Origin: Lachnoclostridium sp. UBA1175
GTDB lineage: Bacteria > Bacillota > Clostridia > Lachnospirales > Lachnospiraceae
Length of the DNA stretch: 64,000 nt
NCBI GenBank assembly: GCA_002311665.1
Contig: DBYX01000009.1
Location: 62,001-126,000, forward strand
Direction: 5' to 3'
Within the stretch, counting starts at the first letter, position 1. Every line of letters begins with the position of its first letter. A program made the translations under genes and the position numbers. This document shows, in pieces, positions 54,245 through 63,192 of the stretch. Under the pieces are notes generated by a model that was given only the letters and a program-made list of their open reading frames with translations, searched no databases and was not told the DNA's origin.

Positions 54245-54916
54245 TCATCGGAGCGTCCTCAGATACTCCTTGTGCTCCTTCGAAACGCGGTAACTCTCGA
54301 TCGCCTTTTGGATCGCTTTCCTATGCGTCCACGGCTCGAGTTTCCGCTGTTCTATGTATACAATGCTCGCGTCGTACTGCTTCGCGAGCGACGTCGCAAA
54401 ATACCAGGCGACCATCATCCTGAGATAATAATCCTCCCCCTCCTTCGACGCTACCCAATCGAGATATTCCGGCCGGAAATCCTCGCCGAGGTACTCGTTC
54501 ATCAGCATCCTCATCCCGAACCGCGATGTGTACACGTGGTCCGAGTCGATCCACTTCTTCACAAGCGGAAGCAGACGTTCGTGATTTTTCGAAAATACTT
54601 TAGGGCTCGACTGGTCGCACACCGGCCAGCAGTCGATGTACGGCAGAAAGTGCTCCACCGCCGCGACGCAGCCGTCAAAATCCCGGATCATCGCGATCAG
54701 AAAGAAGTGCACCAGATTTTCCTCATAACAGCCGTGCGGCAGAGTCGCAAGGAACTCCTCCGCCTCCTTTGTCCCGTACACTTCCTTCGCGATCCGGCGC
54801 ATATCCGGCGTCCGGACGCCGAGGATCGTCCCCGGATTGATGTTCGGGACCAGCTTGCTCTGAAACTCGCGGTACGCATCGTCATGGCACGCCGCAAGCC
54901 TATCGTATATGCTCAT
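54245..54916 (-). CDS. alkD: DNA alkylation repair protein, AlkD-like
   Basis: Probably a HEAT-repeat DNA glycosylase. The 223-residue protein has the family pattern: NPGTILGVRTPDMRRIAKE at the N-terminus, ENLVHFFLIAMI, VCDQSSPKVF and RFGMRMLM. AlkD excises N3- and N7-alkylated purines. Some Firmicutes members of this fold lack activity, and the diagnostic aromatic and Asp residues cannot be checked by eye. ATG at 54916 follows GGGAGAAGGG. It starts 24 bases after the M1 peptidase stop. Confidence 0.85.
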   Translation of the reverse strand: MSIYDRLAACHDDAYREFQSKLVPNINPGTILGVRTPDMRRIAKEVYGTKEAEEFLATLPHGCYEENLVHFFLIAMIRDFDGCVAAVEHFLPYIDCWPVCDQSSPKVFSKNHERLLPLVKKWIDSDHVYTSRFGMRMLMNEYLGEDFRPEYLDWVASKEGEDYYLRMMVAWYFATSLAKQYDASIVYIEQRKLEPWTHRKAIQKAIESYRVSKEHKEYLRTLR

Positions 54917-54940
54917 ACCCTTCTCCCGCAACCATGTTTA

Positions 54941-56674
54941 TCACTGCATAATGAACGCCGCGTTGACCAGCGCGTTGAGCTCGGCATTGTCCGTACCGCA
55001 GCAATCGAAGAGAACCTCGAAGAAGCTCATCGCACCGGCGTTCGTGAACGCATACCTGTGGACGTACTCGCGTAGGATCGAGTGGAAGGTATCCCTTCCG
55101 ACGATCTCCTCCATCTGGAACAGCGCCTGCTGCCCGTAACTGTACACCGCAAGCACATAAACTCTGTCCGCCGAGAAATCATAATACGGCCGGTTCAGCG
55201 GGAACAGGCCCGTCCTCGTCAGAGTGGCCGCGACGGCAGGATCGGAAAGATCCCTCGCCTTCCTGCCGAATTCCCGGATATACTCATTGATCTTCCCGAG
55301 GTATTCGTCGTAGACCAGCTCCGTGTACGAAGTGATCGACTCGTCCTGCCACGGCTGCATACCGGAATTGCTTCCCACAATGCCCATAAACCACTGGTGT
55401 CCGATCTCGTGCGCGATGCACACCTCAAGATCGCGATAGATATCCTCGGAAGTCGAATATTCCAGCAGTCCGCTCGGGCACAGGGAATCCTCGATTATGA
55501 TCAGGTTGGGGTATTCCATACCGCCCGCCTCGATCGGCGCGAGGATGATGTCCAGCTCGCTGTACGGGTATTTGCCGAAGGCATCCCCGAATGCGGCGAG
55601 CGAGTCCCTCGCGGCGCCGAGCGACGCATTCAGAGACGCTTTCATATTGTTCGCCGGCGGGTTTTTCTTGTTGTACAGCACATTCACGTGCACCCCGTCA
55701 TACGTTGCGTCGACGATACCGAACACATCGGACGCCGAGAACACGAAATCGCGCACGCAAGGCGCGTTGTATGTGTAGGTGACCGTCTCCCCGTTGTCCT
55801 GCTTCCCGGTCTCCGTGCCGGTCGTCGCCACAAGGAAATCCGCGGGAACCGTGAGTCTTACGTCATAGTCGGAAATCTCGGAGTAGAAGCACTCTCCCAT
55901 CTGATAGTAGGGCGCGTGCGACCATTCACCGTCCGCATACTCCGCGAGGATCGGGTAGAAATTGGTCACGTTGAAAATGCCGTTGTACAGGCCGTAACGG
56001 TCCGCTACCGTCGGGATCTTCGCCGTAAAATCATACGAGAGCGTCATACTCTCGTTCGGCACGAGCGGCTGATCGAGCGGGATCCACAGCACCGTGACAT
56101 CCTGATCCGAAGTGATCTTCAACTCGGAATCATCCCTGCCGTCGACGATGTTCGTGATCTTCGTGATCGCCCCGTTCGTCTTGTAACTCGGGGGATATCC
56201 TGCCGTCTCCGCATCGATGAAGAGGCTGGAGTAATCTCTCAGGCACAGCTCGTTCCAGGTGTCCTCCGTATCGTTGTAAAACCGGAACACGACATGGCCT
56301 CCCACCGTGTGCGCATCCGCGTCCAACGTGAGGTCCATATCGTAGTGATAGAGCTCTCTCGTCGGAAAATCGATGCTGCACCCGCGCTCGGGCGCCTCAA
56401 ACCCTCCCACCGTCGGCACCGGGGTCGGCGCAGCAGTAGGCACGGTCGTCGGTGCGGTCGTAGGCTCTGCCGTGGGCGTCGCGGTCGGCTCCGGCGTCGG
56501 TGAAGCTTCCGGAGTTGCCGTCAAAGTCGGGGTCGGGACTGCCGTAGGCGTTGCTTCCGAAACGCGCATCGGCCGTTCCTTCGCCTCGGGCTGCTTCTCG
56601 CACCCCGCCGTCGAAAGGATCAGCACAAGGATCAAAAACAGACTCAAAAACTTAAACTTCTTCATTGCACTCAT
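54941..56674 (-). CDS. M1-family metallopeptidase lipoprotein
   Basis: Surface zinc aminopeptidase-like protein, 577 residues. It has a lipoprotein signal with STAGC (lipid Cys-25), a long Thr/Pro/Ala linker (about 37-88), an N-terminal beta-domain, the exopeptidase motif GGMEYPN (variant of GAMEN) and HEIGHQW with zinc ligands His-422, His-426 and Glu-445 (HEXXH-X18-E). The domain after the zinc site is short, so the C-terminal helical domain of classical aminopeptidases is missing. It overlaps the upstream YczE-like gene by 23 bases. Confidence 0.9.
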   Translation of the reverse strand: MSAMKKFKFLSLFLILVLILSTAGCEKQPEAKERPMRVSEATPTAVPTPTLTATPEASPTPEPTATPTAEPTTAPTTVPTAAPTPVPTVGGFEAPERGCSIDFPTRELYHYDMDLTLDADAHTVGGHVVFRFYNDTEDTWNELCLRDYSSLFIDAETAGYPPSYKTNGAITKITNIVDGRDDSELKITSDQDVTVLWIPLDQPLVPNESMTLSYDFTAKIPTVADRYGLYNGIFNVTNFYPILAEYADGEWSHAPYYQMGECFYSEISDYDVRLTVPADFLVATTGTETGKQDNGETVTYTYNAPCVRDFVFSASDVFGIVDATYDGVHVNVLYNKKNPPANNMKASLNASLGAARDSLAAFGDAFGKYPYSELDIILAPIEAGGMEYPNLIIIEDSLCPSGLLEYSTSEDIYRDLEVCIAHEIGHQWFMGIVGSNSGMQPWQDESITSYTELVYDEYLGKINEYIREFGRKARDLSDPAVAATLTRTGLFPLNRPYYDFSADRVYVLAVYSYGQQALFQMEEIVGRDTFHSILREYVHRYAFTNAGAMSFFEVLFDCCGTDNAELNALVNAAFIMQ

Positions 56675-57359
56675 TTTCCTCTTCCTGTCCGGGTTTTGCA
56701 GATTCCCGTACTCCCCCTTGTTTTATCTCCGCGACCACCGTGAAAACATCGCGGTGCCGCAGCTTTCTCGGCTCAAAGCGAATGACATTGTAGACGAATT
56801 GCATCACAAGGCCCGCACCGAACGTACTTATGAGCGTGCCGATCCCGATGGGCCCTCCGAGCAGGAATCCGCCGAGCAGCACGACCGCCCACAGCAGGAT
56901 CTCGACGATCCCGATCGGCACCTTCGGCAGTCTCTTTCCGAGCCCCACCAGAAGCGCGTCACGCGGTCCGCAGCACTGTTGCTGGCGCATATAGATCCAC
57001 ATGCCGAGCGCCATAAACACAAAGCCGACGAGCATGATGCCGATGCCGAGCCACAGGTTTTTGTTGTCCGCAAAAGGATTCGCCGAGTTGAACAGCTGCA
57101 CCAAATTGCCGGTCAGCAGCGCGTCGATGATCGTGCCGAAGCCGATCCTCTCCTTCATCGCGAGATCGATCAGCAGCACCGTCACCGCAACTATCGTCAT
57201 CGCCAAGCCGTAGTTGAGCGGCGTGTGTTTCTCGATCCCCTTCCCGAGGCAGTCCCACGGCGCCAGCCCGATGTTTGCGAAGATCGTCAGGTGCACGCCG
57301 AATGCGAACACAAGAAGCCCCGCGACGATCTTCAGCCATTCCGAAATGATCTTTCGCAT
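56652..57359 (-). CDS. YczE/YitT-type membrane protein
   Basis: A 235-residue integral membrane protein with five hydrophobic segments and the family features GLAPWDCLGKGI near residue 32, IGFGTIIDALLTGN and the second-half repeat IGIGTLISTFGAGL. YczE/YyaS members are of unknown transport function. The ATG at 57359 shares a base with the TGA of the upstream Cys-rich protein (TGATG), so the two are coupled. The C-terminal ~35 residues are a charged cytoplasmic tail that overlaps the start of the M1 peptidase gene. Confidence 0.85.
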   Translation of the reverse strand: MRKIISEWLKIVAGLLVFAFGVHLTIFANIGLAPWDCLGKGIEKHTPLNYGLAMTIVAVTVLLIDLAMKERIGFGTIIDALLTGNLVQLFNSANPFADNKNLWLGIGIMLVGFVFMALGMWIYMRQQQCCGPRDALLVGLGKRLPKVPIGIVEILLWAVVLLGGFLLGGPIGIGTLISTFGAGLVMQFVYNVIRFEPRKLRHRDVFTVVAEIKQGGVRESAKPGQEEENECNEEV

Positions 57360-57844
57360 CACGTCAACCCCGCCTTCGCATCCGGGTTCATACCCGCGCG
57401 CGAATCCTCCTCCGCGATGATCTCCTCGAGTAACTGCGCCGCGCTCCTCACAAACTCCGGACACATCGTGTGAAACAGATCCCGCTCCTCGATCTTCGCC
57501 CGCTCGTCAGGCCTGGTAAGATCATATCCGAGGAGCTGTCTGCACACCACGCTCCCGTTCTTCTCGATAAACCGGTTCAGGTATCTCTCCGCGATACCGC
57601 GGGCACGCATTTTCCCCTCGATATCGCTCTCCTCGCAGTATCCGTATCTGAGCCCGATCACCATCAGCGCGCCCGATACCGCCCCGCATATCTCGCCTTT
57701 TCTGGCACCGCCGCCGAGGACCGTCCCGATCTTCAGCGCCGTCTTCTCGTCCATTCCCGTCTCGGTCGCGTACGCCGCAAAGACGCCCTGCGCGCAGCAG
57801 AAGTCCCGCATATAATACTCGACCGCCTTATTCACACGATCCAT
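57359..57844 (-). CDS. C_GCAxxG_C_C family protein
   Basis: A 161-residue soluble protein with the signature cysteines of the family: FCCAQGVF near residue 16, RKGEICGAVSGALM, VCRQLLGYD and TMCPEFVRSA. The family is proposed to bind a metal cluster or act in redox or electron transfer and is common in anaerobes; some members are linked to selenium or CO metabolism. It is coupled by one shared base with a YczE-like membrane protein, suggesting a joint role. Confidence 0.87.
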   Translation of the reverse strand: MDRVNKAVEYYMRDFCCAQGVFAAYATETGMDEKTALKIGTVLGGGARKGEICGAVSGALMVIGLRYGYCEESDIEGKMRARGIAERYLNRFIEKNGSVVCRQLLGYDLTRPDERAKIEERDLFHTMCPEFVRSAAQLLEEIIAEEDSRAGMNPDAKAGLT

Positions 57845-57877
57845 AATCGTCCGTCACCTTTGCATTAAAATTGTCCG

Positions 57878-58672
57878 TCACACGCCCAGCGTGCAGAGCT
57901 TGCCCCGGAGGATGTACCCGATCTTCTCATAGCAGGAGTTGGATGCGGCATAGTCCGCATCCGTGTAGAGCATCGGAAGATATCCCGCCTCCTGTATGAT
58001 CCGGGTAACCCTGTACACAAGGTTCGAAGCGTAATACTTCCGCCGCTCCTCCTTGCGCGTGTACACCAGTCCGACGGACGCCATATCGCCGTTCGGTTTC
58101 CAGTTGCAGCACGCCACGTTTTTGCCGGCAGAATTTTTCCAGAAATAGAGTCCGCCGTTGCGCACAGCCTCCTCCGACTTCCGGCGGTAGTGCTCCTCGC
58201 TCTGGTAATCTGCGTCGATATCCCTGTGGAACAGGTCGCGAAGCTCCACCAGCTCATCGATGTCCGCCTCCGTGCACTGATACAGTTCGCCGTCCGCGAC
58301 AACCGCCGGAGCAACCGGCTCGGGACAGTCGTATGCGAACATATTCATCTCGATCTTCAGCGCGAGCCCGTCCTCCTCGGCGCGGCGGATCAGGTATTCC
58401 GCGAGTTCGTATTTGATGTTGAAACGGTGCGTGCCGTCCATCAGACCGTTCTCCTTCGCGATCCGATATACCGACTCGTACTCGTCCTCAGTCGCGTCAG
58501 CCGGCGTCCAGATCCACACCGGGAACGGCTGCTCCGAGAAGCAGAGGATGAACCGCTCGTGGTCCGTCAGAAGCAGCGTGTTCTCGCCGCCTAAGATCCT
58601 CCTCATTACGAAAAATGTGTACCGGTCTCTCTCGAGCAGCCGGTAATCTCTCTCATCAACAAAGCTGTCCAT
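57878..58672 (-). CDS. GNAT-family acetyltransferase
   Basis: A 264-residue protein with a divergent N-terminal half and a C-terminal GNAT fold (about 125-260): a Q/RxxGxG/A-like acetyl-CoA loop at KEERRKYYASNLV, then LYTDADYAASNSCYEKIGY, which is the typical beta4-alpha4 C-terminal motif. Substrate unknown. It lies 33 bases before the Cys-rich gene and 19 after a Nudix gene. Confidence 0.82.
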   Translation of the reverse strand: MDSFVDERDYRLLERDRYTFFVMRRILGGENTLLLTDHERFILCFSEQPFPVWIWTPADATEDEYESVYRIAKENGLMDGTHRFNIKYELAEYLIRRAEEDGLALKIEMNMFAYDCPEPVAPAVVADGELYQCTEADIDELVELRDLFHRDIDADYQSEEHYRRKSEEAVRNGGLYFWKNSAGKNVACCNWKPNGDMASVGLVYTRKEERRKYYASNLVYRVTRIIQEAGYLPMLYTDADYAASNSCYEKIGYILRGKLCTLGV

Positions 58673-58691
58673 ATTTTACCTTCCGAATTCT

Positions 58692-59264
58692 TCATTGTCC
58701 GTCGCGCATACCGTCGAGTATCTCCTTCGCCCGCAAAAGCATCGGCAGCTCGCGGTTCGCGATCAGACGTCCGATCGCCGTCCCGCGGCATTGCTCGTAC
58801 TCCGCCACAGCCTCGTCGAAGGTCAGTTTCGCCTTGGAGAGGTGGAAAATGTTGGCCTCATCCTCGGTCATATGGCTGTCCCCGAACGAGACGATCCTGC
58901 ACAGGAAATAGTTCGTCAGGTTGTGTCGATGGATCACGTTGTAATAGTCACTGACAAGGCCGAGCCGGCAGATGATCTCCACCTCGATGCCGAGTTCCTC
59001 CCCGAGTTCCCGGCGGATGGCCGTCGCAAGTTCCTCACCGTCCTCGACGCCGCCTCCCGGCGTCTCGATGTGCATTGCTTTGCCGAACAGATCGTCCCGG
59101 TTCACCCTCACGAAATAAAACCGTCCCTCATCGTCACACACGATACCCCGCGCGATCCGGCGGTCATGACTGATATAATCCTCCGGCCATTCCGTGTCCT
59201 TTAATTCATAAAAAAGTTCCTCGCTCCGGTCCGCTGCCGGCGCCTGCATAATCTTTAAATCCAT
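58692..59264 (-). CDS. Nudix hydrolase
   Basis: A 190-residue pyrophosphohydrolase with the complete Nudix box, GGGVEDGEELATAIRREL followed by GEELGI, at about 69-91. The N-terminal ~45 residues and C-terminal helix are extra to the core. Substrate not predictable. It is 15 bases after a second Nudix gene. Confidence 0.9.
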   Translation of the reverse strand: MDLKIMQAPAADRSEELFYELKDTEWPEDYISHDRRIARGIVCDDEGRFYFVRVNRDDLFGKAMHIETPGGGVEDGEELATAIRRELGEELGIEVEIICRLGLVSDYYNVIHRHNLTNYFLCRIVSFGDSHMTEDEANIFHLSKAKLTFDEAVAEYEQCRGTAIGRLIANRELPMLLRAKEILDGMRDGQ

Positions 59265-59279
59265 ACAAACATCCTCCCG

Positions 59280-59765
59280 TCAGCGGTCATCCCTCAGAAA
59301 ATACTTCACCACCTGCTCCGGATGTCTCAGCTCGGTCTTGAAGAACTGCGGGAACATCCGGATCTCATCGTCAGGGGATACCCACCGCAGATGCTCCGTG
59401 GATTCTCCCTCCATAAAGTCCTCGCTGACCGGCTCGAAGTCCTCCGGCACCTTCATGTAGTAGTAATACGAGACCTCGTAGATCGTCTTCCCGAGATTGC
59501 CCGGCGCATCACCGTAGAAATACACTTCCGAGACAAATCCGAGGCGGTCGATCTCCATCCGGACCCCCGTCTCCTCCTCGACCTCACGCACAACCGCCTG
59601 CTCCGAGGTTTCGCCGAACTGAATACGTCCGCCGACGGAGTACAGGTAATCGTCCCTGTCGCTTCCCACCATCAGAAAACGACCGTTCTTCAGTATGATC
59701 GCCCCGACGCGGATGTTGATCAAACCCTCGTCGCACGGCACCGTCATGTCTCTGCCCATAGCCAT
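59280..59765 (-). CDS. Nudix hydrolase
   Basis: A 161-residue protein with the Nudix box GGRIQFGETSEQAVVREV followed by EEETGV at about 45-68, resembling ADP-ribose/NADH-type small Nudix enzymes. ATG at 59765 is preferred because AAGGAG is close; a second in-frame ATG at 59759 is better spaced, and the ORF also runs upstream without a site. A TGGTACAAT extended -10 about 70 bases upstream may be its promoter. Confidence 0.87.
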   Translation of the reverse strand: MAMGRDMTVPCDEGLINIRVGAIILKNGRFLMVGSDRDDYLYSVGGRIQFGETSEQAVVREVEEETGVRMEIDRLGFVSEVYFYGDAPGNLGKTIYEVSYYYYMKVPEDFEPVSEDFMEGESTEHLRWVSPDDEIRMFPQFFKTELRHPEQVVKYFLRDDR

Positions 59766-59877
59766 TGTCTCCTTCCACACTCTGTTTTTCAGTCCCATCG
59801 GATAACACGCAAAATATGATTGTTTATTGTACCACAAAACCTCTGCTTTGGGTAGTTTTTTCGACCCTTTTGCAACC

Positions 59878-60980
59878 TCAGCCGCGGTCGGTCTCAAACA
59901 CGATCAGCGGGATCAGCATCTCGTCCTCGGTAAGGCTTCCGTGCATCGACACGAACGCCTCCTCCACCGTCATGATGGACAGGTCCCCCGTCGCGATCGC
60001 GATGTAATTGCCGAGCATCGGGCGGAACATCGGATGATGCGTTCCCGTGCCGAACAGGTCGCGCTCGATCGCCTCGTCCATCGAAAGCAGGTCAAAGCGG
60101 TCTCCGAAGAGACGGTTAAACTCGGCGATGAAGAACTCCTCCTTCTCCGGCTTGACAAAAGGTTCAGCACCCGCGGCTCCAGCGACGGCAAATGCTCCAG
60201 GCACTCCGTCAGCTGCGGGTAGTCTCGGATCATCACCTGCTCGTTGTCGATGTGCCCGTGATCCGCCGTGACCACGATCAGTGAGTTCGGGATCGCCTCC
60301 GCCAGTTTTGAGACCTCCGCCTCCAGCTTGAGAATATTTTCGTGAACCTCCGCCGACCCGCAGCCGCAGCGGTGCAGCAGTCCGTCCGGCTGGTTCCAGT
60401 ACGCGTACACATACTTCTTACCCGGCAGCCTACAGTACCCGCGAACATTGTCGCAGAGCCTGCCGAACGTGTCGATACTGCTGTCGAGAAACGGCGCCGT
60501 AAGGTACGCCTGCCCGCCGTATCGCTTGATCCGGTCGATCACATTCTCATACGGGGTCAGCGTCCACGCCAGGTTGTAGTCTGCCGCCGGCATCTTGGTG
60601 CCCTGCTCGACATTCAGAAACACCGTGACGTTCTTGTCCACCTGCGGGTAGTAGCAGTCCCATCCGAGCCAGCTGTGCTCACACGGCTGCAGCCCCGACA
60701 TCATCGATGTCGTCGCCGCCACGGTCGTTGAGAGAAATGTCGACTTGTAGATCCCGGCGAGATGCGTGCGGAAGGCTCCGTCCTCCGCGAGATGCCTCTC
60801 CACGATGGCCTTTCCCATTCCGTCCAAAAGGATGACCACAATGTTTTCATACTCCTTCTCCAGATACGGGTCCAGAAGCGGCAGCGTGTCGCCCACGGGT
60901 TCCGCGCCGAACTTCTTAAGAATGGAGTTCGGCAGGTTTGCAATACAGTTTTTGTAATCCGGCAGTGTCATTGCACTCAT
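59878..60980 (-). pseudogene. alkaline-phosphatase-superfamily protein with frameshift
   Basis: Nucleotide pyrophosphatase/phosphodiesterase-like protein. The first ~270 codons (VVILLDGMGKAIVER, TVAATTSMMSG, TADHGHID) read in one frame to LEHLPSLEPR, then the frame becomes nonsense rich in Arg/Ser. The expected continuation (EPFVKPEKEEFFIAEF, GTGTHHPMFRPMLGNYIAIA) is intact in another frame from about 60175 to 59878. The restoring step is one base back, as for a single-base deletion. Either a recent pseudogene or a sequence error. ATG at 60980 follows GGGGAGACAG. Confidence 0.82.
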
Positions 60981-61044
60981 CTGTCTCCCCTTTCCGCAGA
61001 GCGATCTTCCCTTGCGATCCCCTGCTTTCAAATATGTTGTCCGC

Positions 61045-61452
61045 CTATGCCAGCGGCTTTGTGTCGATCTTCACACAGTCCTTTCTCCCCTTCACGGCGA
61101 CCTGGAAATCGTCCTCATAGACGAGTTCCCCGGGGATCTCGCCGCACTCGGACACGTAGAACTGCAATCCGTATTTGGCGCCCATATCGCGGTAAAATGT
61201 CATCTCACTCCAGATGCGGTTGCCCTCCGGCGTATCCTTGAACCATGTGACCGCACCGTCGGGATTGCCGTCCGCATAGTACGGCGGAAGCGGCAGCACC
61301 TCCTCAAAATACTTTCGGTTTCTCCAATACTCGGCGGTCTCCTCCTCGCTCAGCGTGCCTGCTTCGACAAGCTTGTAGATCGCCGTGAAGATGCCTCTCG
61401 GCTGCTGCGTGAGCCACGCGATGTCAGCCGTGTGAACACGGTAGTACTTCAT
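61045..61452 (-). CDS. conserved small protein, unrecognised
   Basis: A 135-residue soluble protein, MKYYRVHTADIAWLTQQPRG at the start, mostly mixed alpha/beta with many aromatic and acidic residues (YWRNRKYFEEVLPLPPYYA, WSEMTFYRDMGAKYG). No motif identified. ATG at 61452 follows GAAAGGAGCAGT. It is the first full gene after a promoter, a 27-codon reading frame and a terminator, so it may be under attenuation. Confidence 0.75.
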   Translation of the reverse strand: MKYYRVHTADIAWLTQQPRGIFTAIYKLVEAGTLSEEETAEYWRNRKYFEEVLPLPPYYADGNPDGAVTWFKDTPEGNRIWSEMTFYRDMGAKYGLQFYVSECGEIPGELVYEDDFQVAVKGRKDCVKIDTKPLA

Positions 61453-61493
61453 ACTGCTCCTTTCTGCCGTCCCCGCGGGTAAGAAACAAAAAA

Positions 61494-61519
61494 GCCGCTC
61501 ACCCGGATGGGCAAGCGGC
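61494..61519 (-). terminator. leader terminator upstream of the 61452 gene
   Basis: GCCGCT..CCC and GGG..AGCGGC arms (61494-61504, 61509-61519), followed by six T residues on the minus strand. It lies between the short reading frame and the next gene. Confidence 0.88.
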
Positions 61520-61559
61520 CAATGCACATAATATTATGCACCTTTTCCACGCTTCTCAC

Positions 61560-61643
61560 TCATCCGCATATGAAAAACAGACCATGGTTACGCTTGACCA
61601 TCGTCGGGTAGTCATAATCGGAATGAGAGCGACGTACGAACAT
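61560..61643 (-). CDS. 27-residue leader-type peptide
   Basis: A short frame with AAAGGAG seven bases before its ATG encodes a 27-residue peptide that starts MFVRRSHSDYDYPTMV and ends LFFICG. It lies between a near-consensus promoter (61676-61704) and a terminator (61494-61519). Composition is rich in Arg, His, Asp, Tyr and Phe with no run of one amino acid, so it is not a classic amino-acid-attenuation peptide. It may be a leader peptide for ribosome-mediated attenuation, for instance drug-sensing, given the MFS gene next door. Function is inferred only. Confidence 0.65.
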   Translation of the reverse strand: MFVRRSHSDYDYPTMVKRNHGLFFICG

Positions 61644-61675
61644 TTCGGTGCTCCTTTCGGAAAATTATTGGGCTA

Positions 61676-61704
61676 ACTATACAACAGGATTTTCCGATTG
61701 TCAA
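61676..61704 (-). promoter_or_regulatory. promoter of leader peptide transcript
   Basis: TTGACA (61704-61699) and TATAGT (61681-61676) are 17 bases apart. The -35 overlaps the last codons and stop of the MFS gene. Confidence 0.82.
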
Positions 61705-62990
61705 TCACTTTTTCCACAGGTCGGAACTGCATTTTCCGAAGAATCCCGAACCGCTTCGTTTTGCATCGCCGGCTCCTCCAGGTCCCGGATCCGCCGGATC
61801 CGTCCTATCCCGAGCGCGATCACGGCAAGGCAGATGCCCGAAGCGAAGATCGTGACCGACGCACCGCTGCCGACACCTCCGCCGGTCATCCTCCCGACTG
61901 CATCGGCGATGACGCCGGAGAGTCCGTACGCGATCACATAGCCCGACTGCGAGATAAATCCGATCAGGCCCCACGCACGCCCCTGCAGTTCCTCCGGGAT
62001 GTTCGTCCGCGCCAGATAGTCCAGACTGTTGTTGGCAAACGGGATCGCCGTAAAAAACAGGAAACCGAATGTGCAGATGACGTAAAGGTTTTGAAACACA
62101 CCGAACATAGCCATCATAACACCGGCGAACGAGAGCCCGATGCCAAGCGTCCTCACAAATCTCCGTTTGAGCCCGCGGATGCCGAGAAACGCGCCGGACA
62201 CGAGCATGCCCGAAGCCGAAACCGTCTCCACGATCCCGAGCGTCTTCGAGTCGGAAAATGAGAGAACGAACGGTTCCGCAAGCACCTGGAACACGCCCAT
62301 GAAGAGCGTAATGACGGAGGTCACGAGGACCAGCAGAAACAGGCCCCGCTTCCCGGACACTGCCCTCCATCCCTCCTTTATGCTCTCGACAAACGATGCG
62401 TCCTCGCCCGAGGGCTTGCTCCCGAGGCCCCGACGCACAACCGCTGCCGCGAAAATCGTCACGAAAAATGTCGCAATATCGATGATCAGGATCAGTTTGA
62501 TGTCACTGACTGTGAGAAGGAATCCCGCGATGATCGGCGAGAGCAGGTATCTGGCACTGCCCGCTATCGACATGAGGCCGTTGGCCTTTGAGAACTGTTC
62601 CTTCGTCAGCAGATCCGTGATCGTCGCGGTGAACGCAGGTTCCAGCAGCGCGGAGAAGACGGAACTGACGATAACTCCCACGTAGATTTGCCAGATTGCG
62701 GCGTCCCCGTGAAGCATGCAGATCAGGATGAACCAGACGCCCAGCCCCGAACAGCCGTCCCCGATCATCATCAGCAGCCGCCGGTCATACCGATCCGCCA
62801 GGACGCCGGCGGGCACCTTGAGCAAAAGCCCCGGCAGAAACGCGAGAAACGTCAGTAACGCCATGCTCGCCGCGCTGCCCGTCTTTTGAAAAATGTAGAT
62901 CCCGAGGCCGAAGCCGGTGAGCCCTCCCCCGATGGACGAGATGAACTCTCCCGCCCAGAGTAACAAGAATTTTCCGTAATTTCTCTCCAT
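61701..62990 (-). CDS. MFS efflux transporter (Mef-like)
   Basis: A 429-residue twelve-helix major facilitator protein: GEFISSIGGGLTGFGLGIYIFQ, the loop 2-3 motif GVLADRYDRRLLM, and ANNSLDYLARTNIPEELQGRAWG between the halves. The tone matches macrolide-efflux (MefA-like) and uncharacterised relatives; drug specificity cannot be read. GGGCGGTG is a weak site before its ATG. A promoter for a leader peptide lies in its 3' end. Confidence 0.88.
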   Translation of the reverse strand: MERNYGKFLLLWAGEFISSIGGGLTGFGLGIYIFQKTGSAASMALLTFLAFLPGLLLKVPAGVLADRYDRRLLMMIGDGCSGLGVWFILICMLHGDAAIWQIYVGVIVSSVFSALLEPAFTATITDLLTKEQFSKANGLMSIAGSARYLLSPIIAGFLLTVSDIKLILIIDIATFFVTIFAAAVVRRGLGSKPSGEDASFVESIKEGWRAVSGKRGLFLLVLVTSVITLFMGVFQVLAEPFVLSFSDSKTLGIVETVSASGMLVSGAFLGIRGLKRRFVRTLGIGLSFAGVMMAMFGVFQNLYVICTFGFLFFTAIPFANNSLDYLARTNIPEELQGRAWGLIGFISQSGYVIAYGLSGVIADAVGRMTGGGVGSGASVTIFASGICLAVIALGIGRIRRIRDLEEPAMQNEAVRDSSENAVPTCGKSD

Positions 62991-63192
62991 AAAACACCGC
63001 CCGTGATTTGAAATGTATCAGCTCTTTGTGTCGCATACCGTCACGACACTCTGACAATCACATCATATCCGAACCGCGGGCGGAAGTCTTAATCCGTTCC
63101 TTCTCCGTTTCTTATCTGTTTGTTAAACTGTTCCGTCATATACAATGCCGGAATAATATGCGTTTCTCTGTCTGCGACGGCAAAGCGGATAA

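Noticed and set aside
60150..60185. Programmed -1 frameshifting in the phosphatase gene
   Set aside because: No X-XXY-YYZ heptamer or downstream pseudoknot is visible; a mutation or sequence error is simpler.
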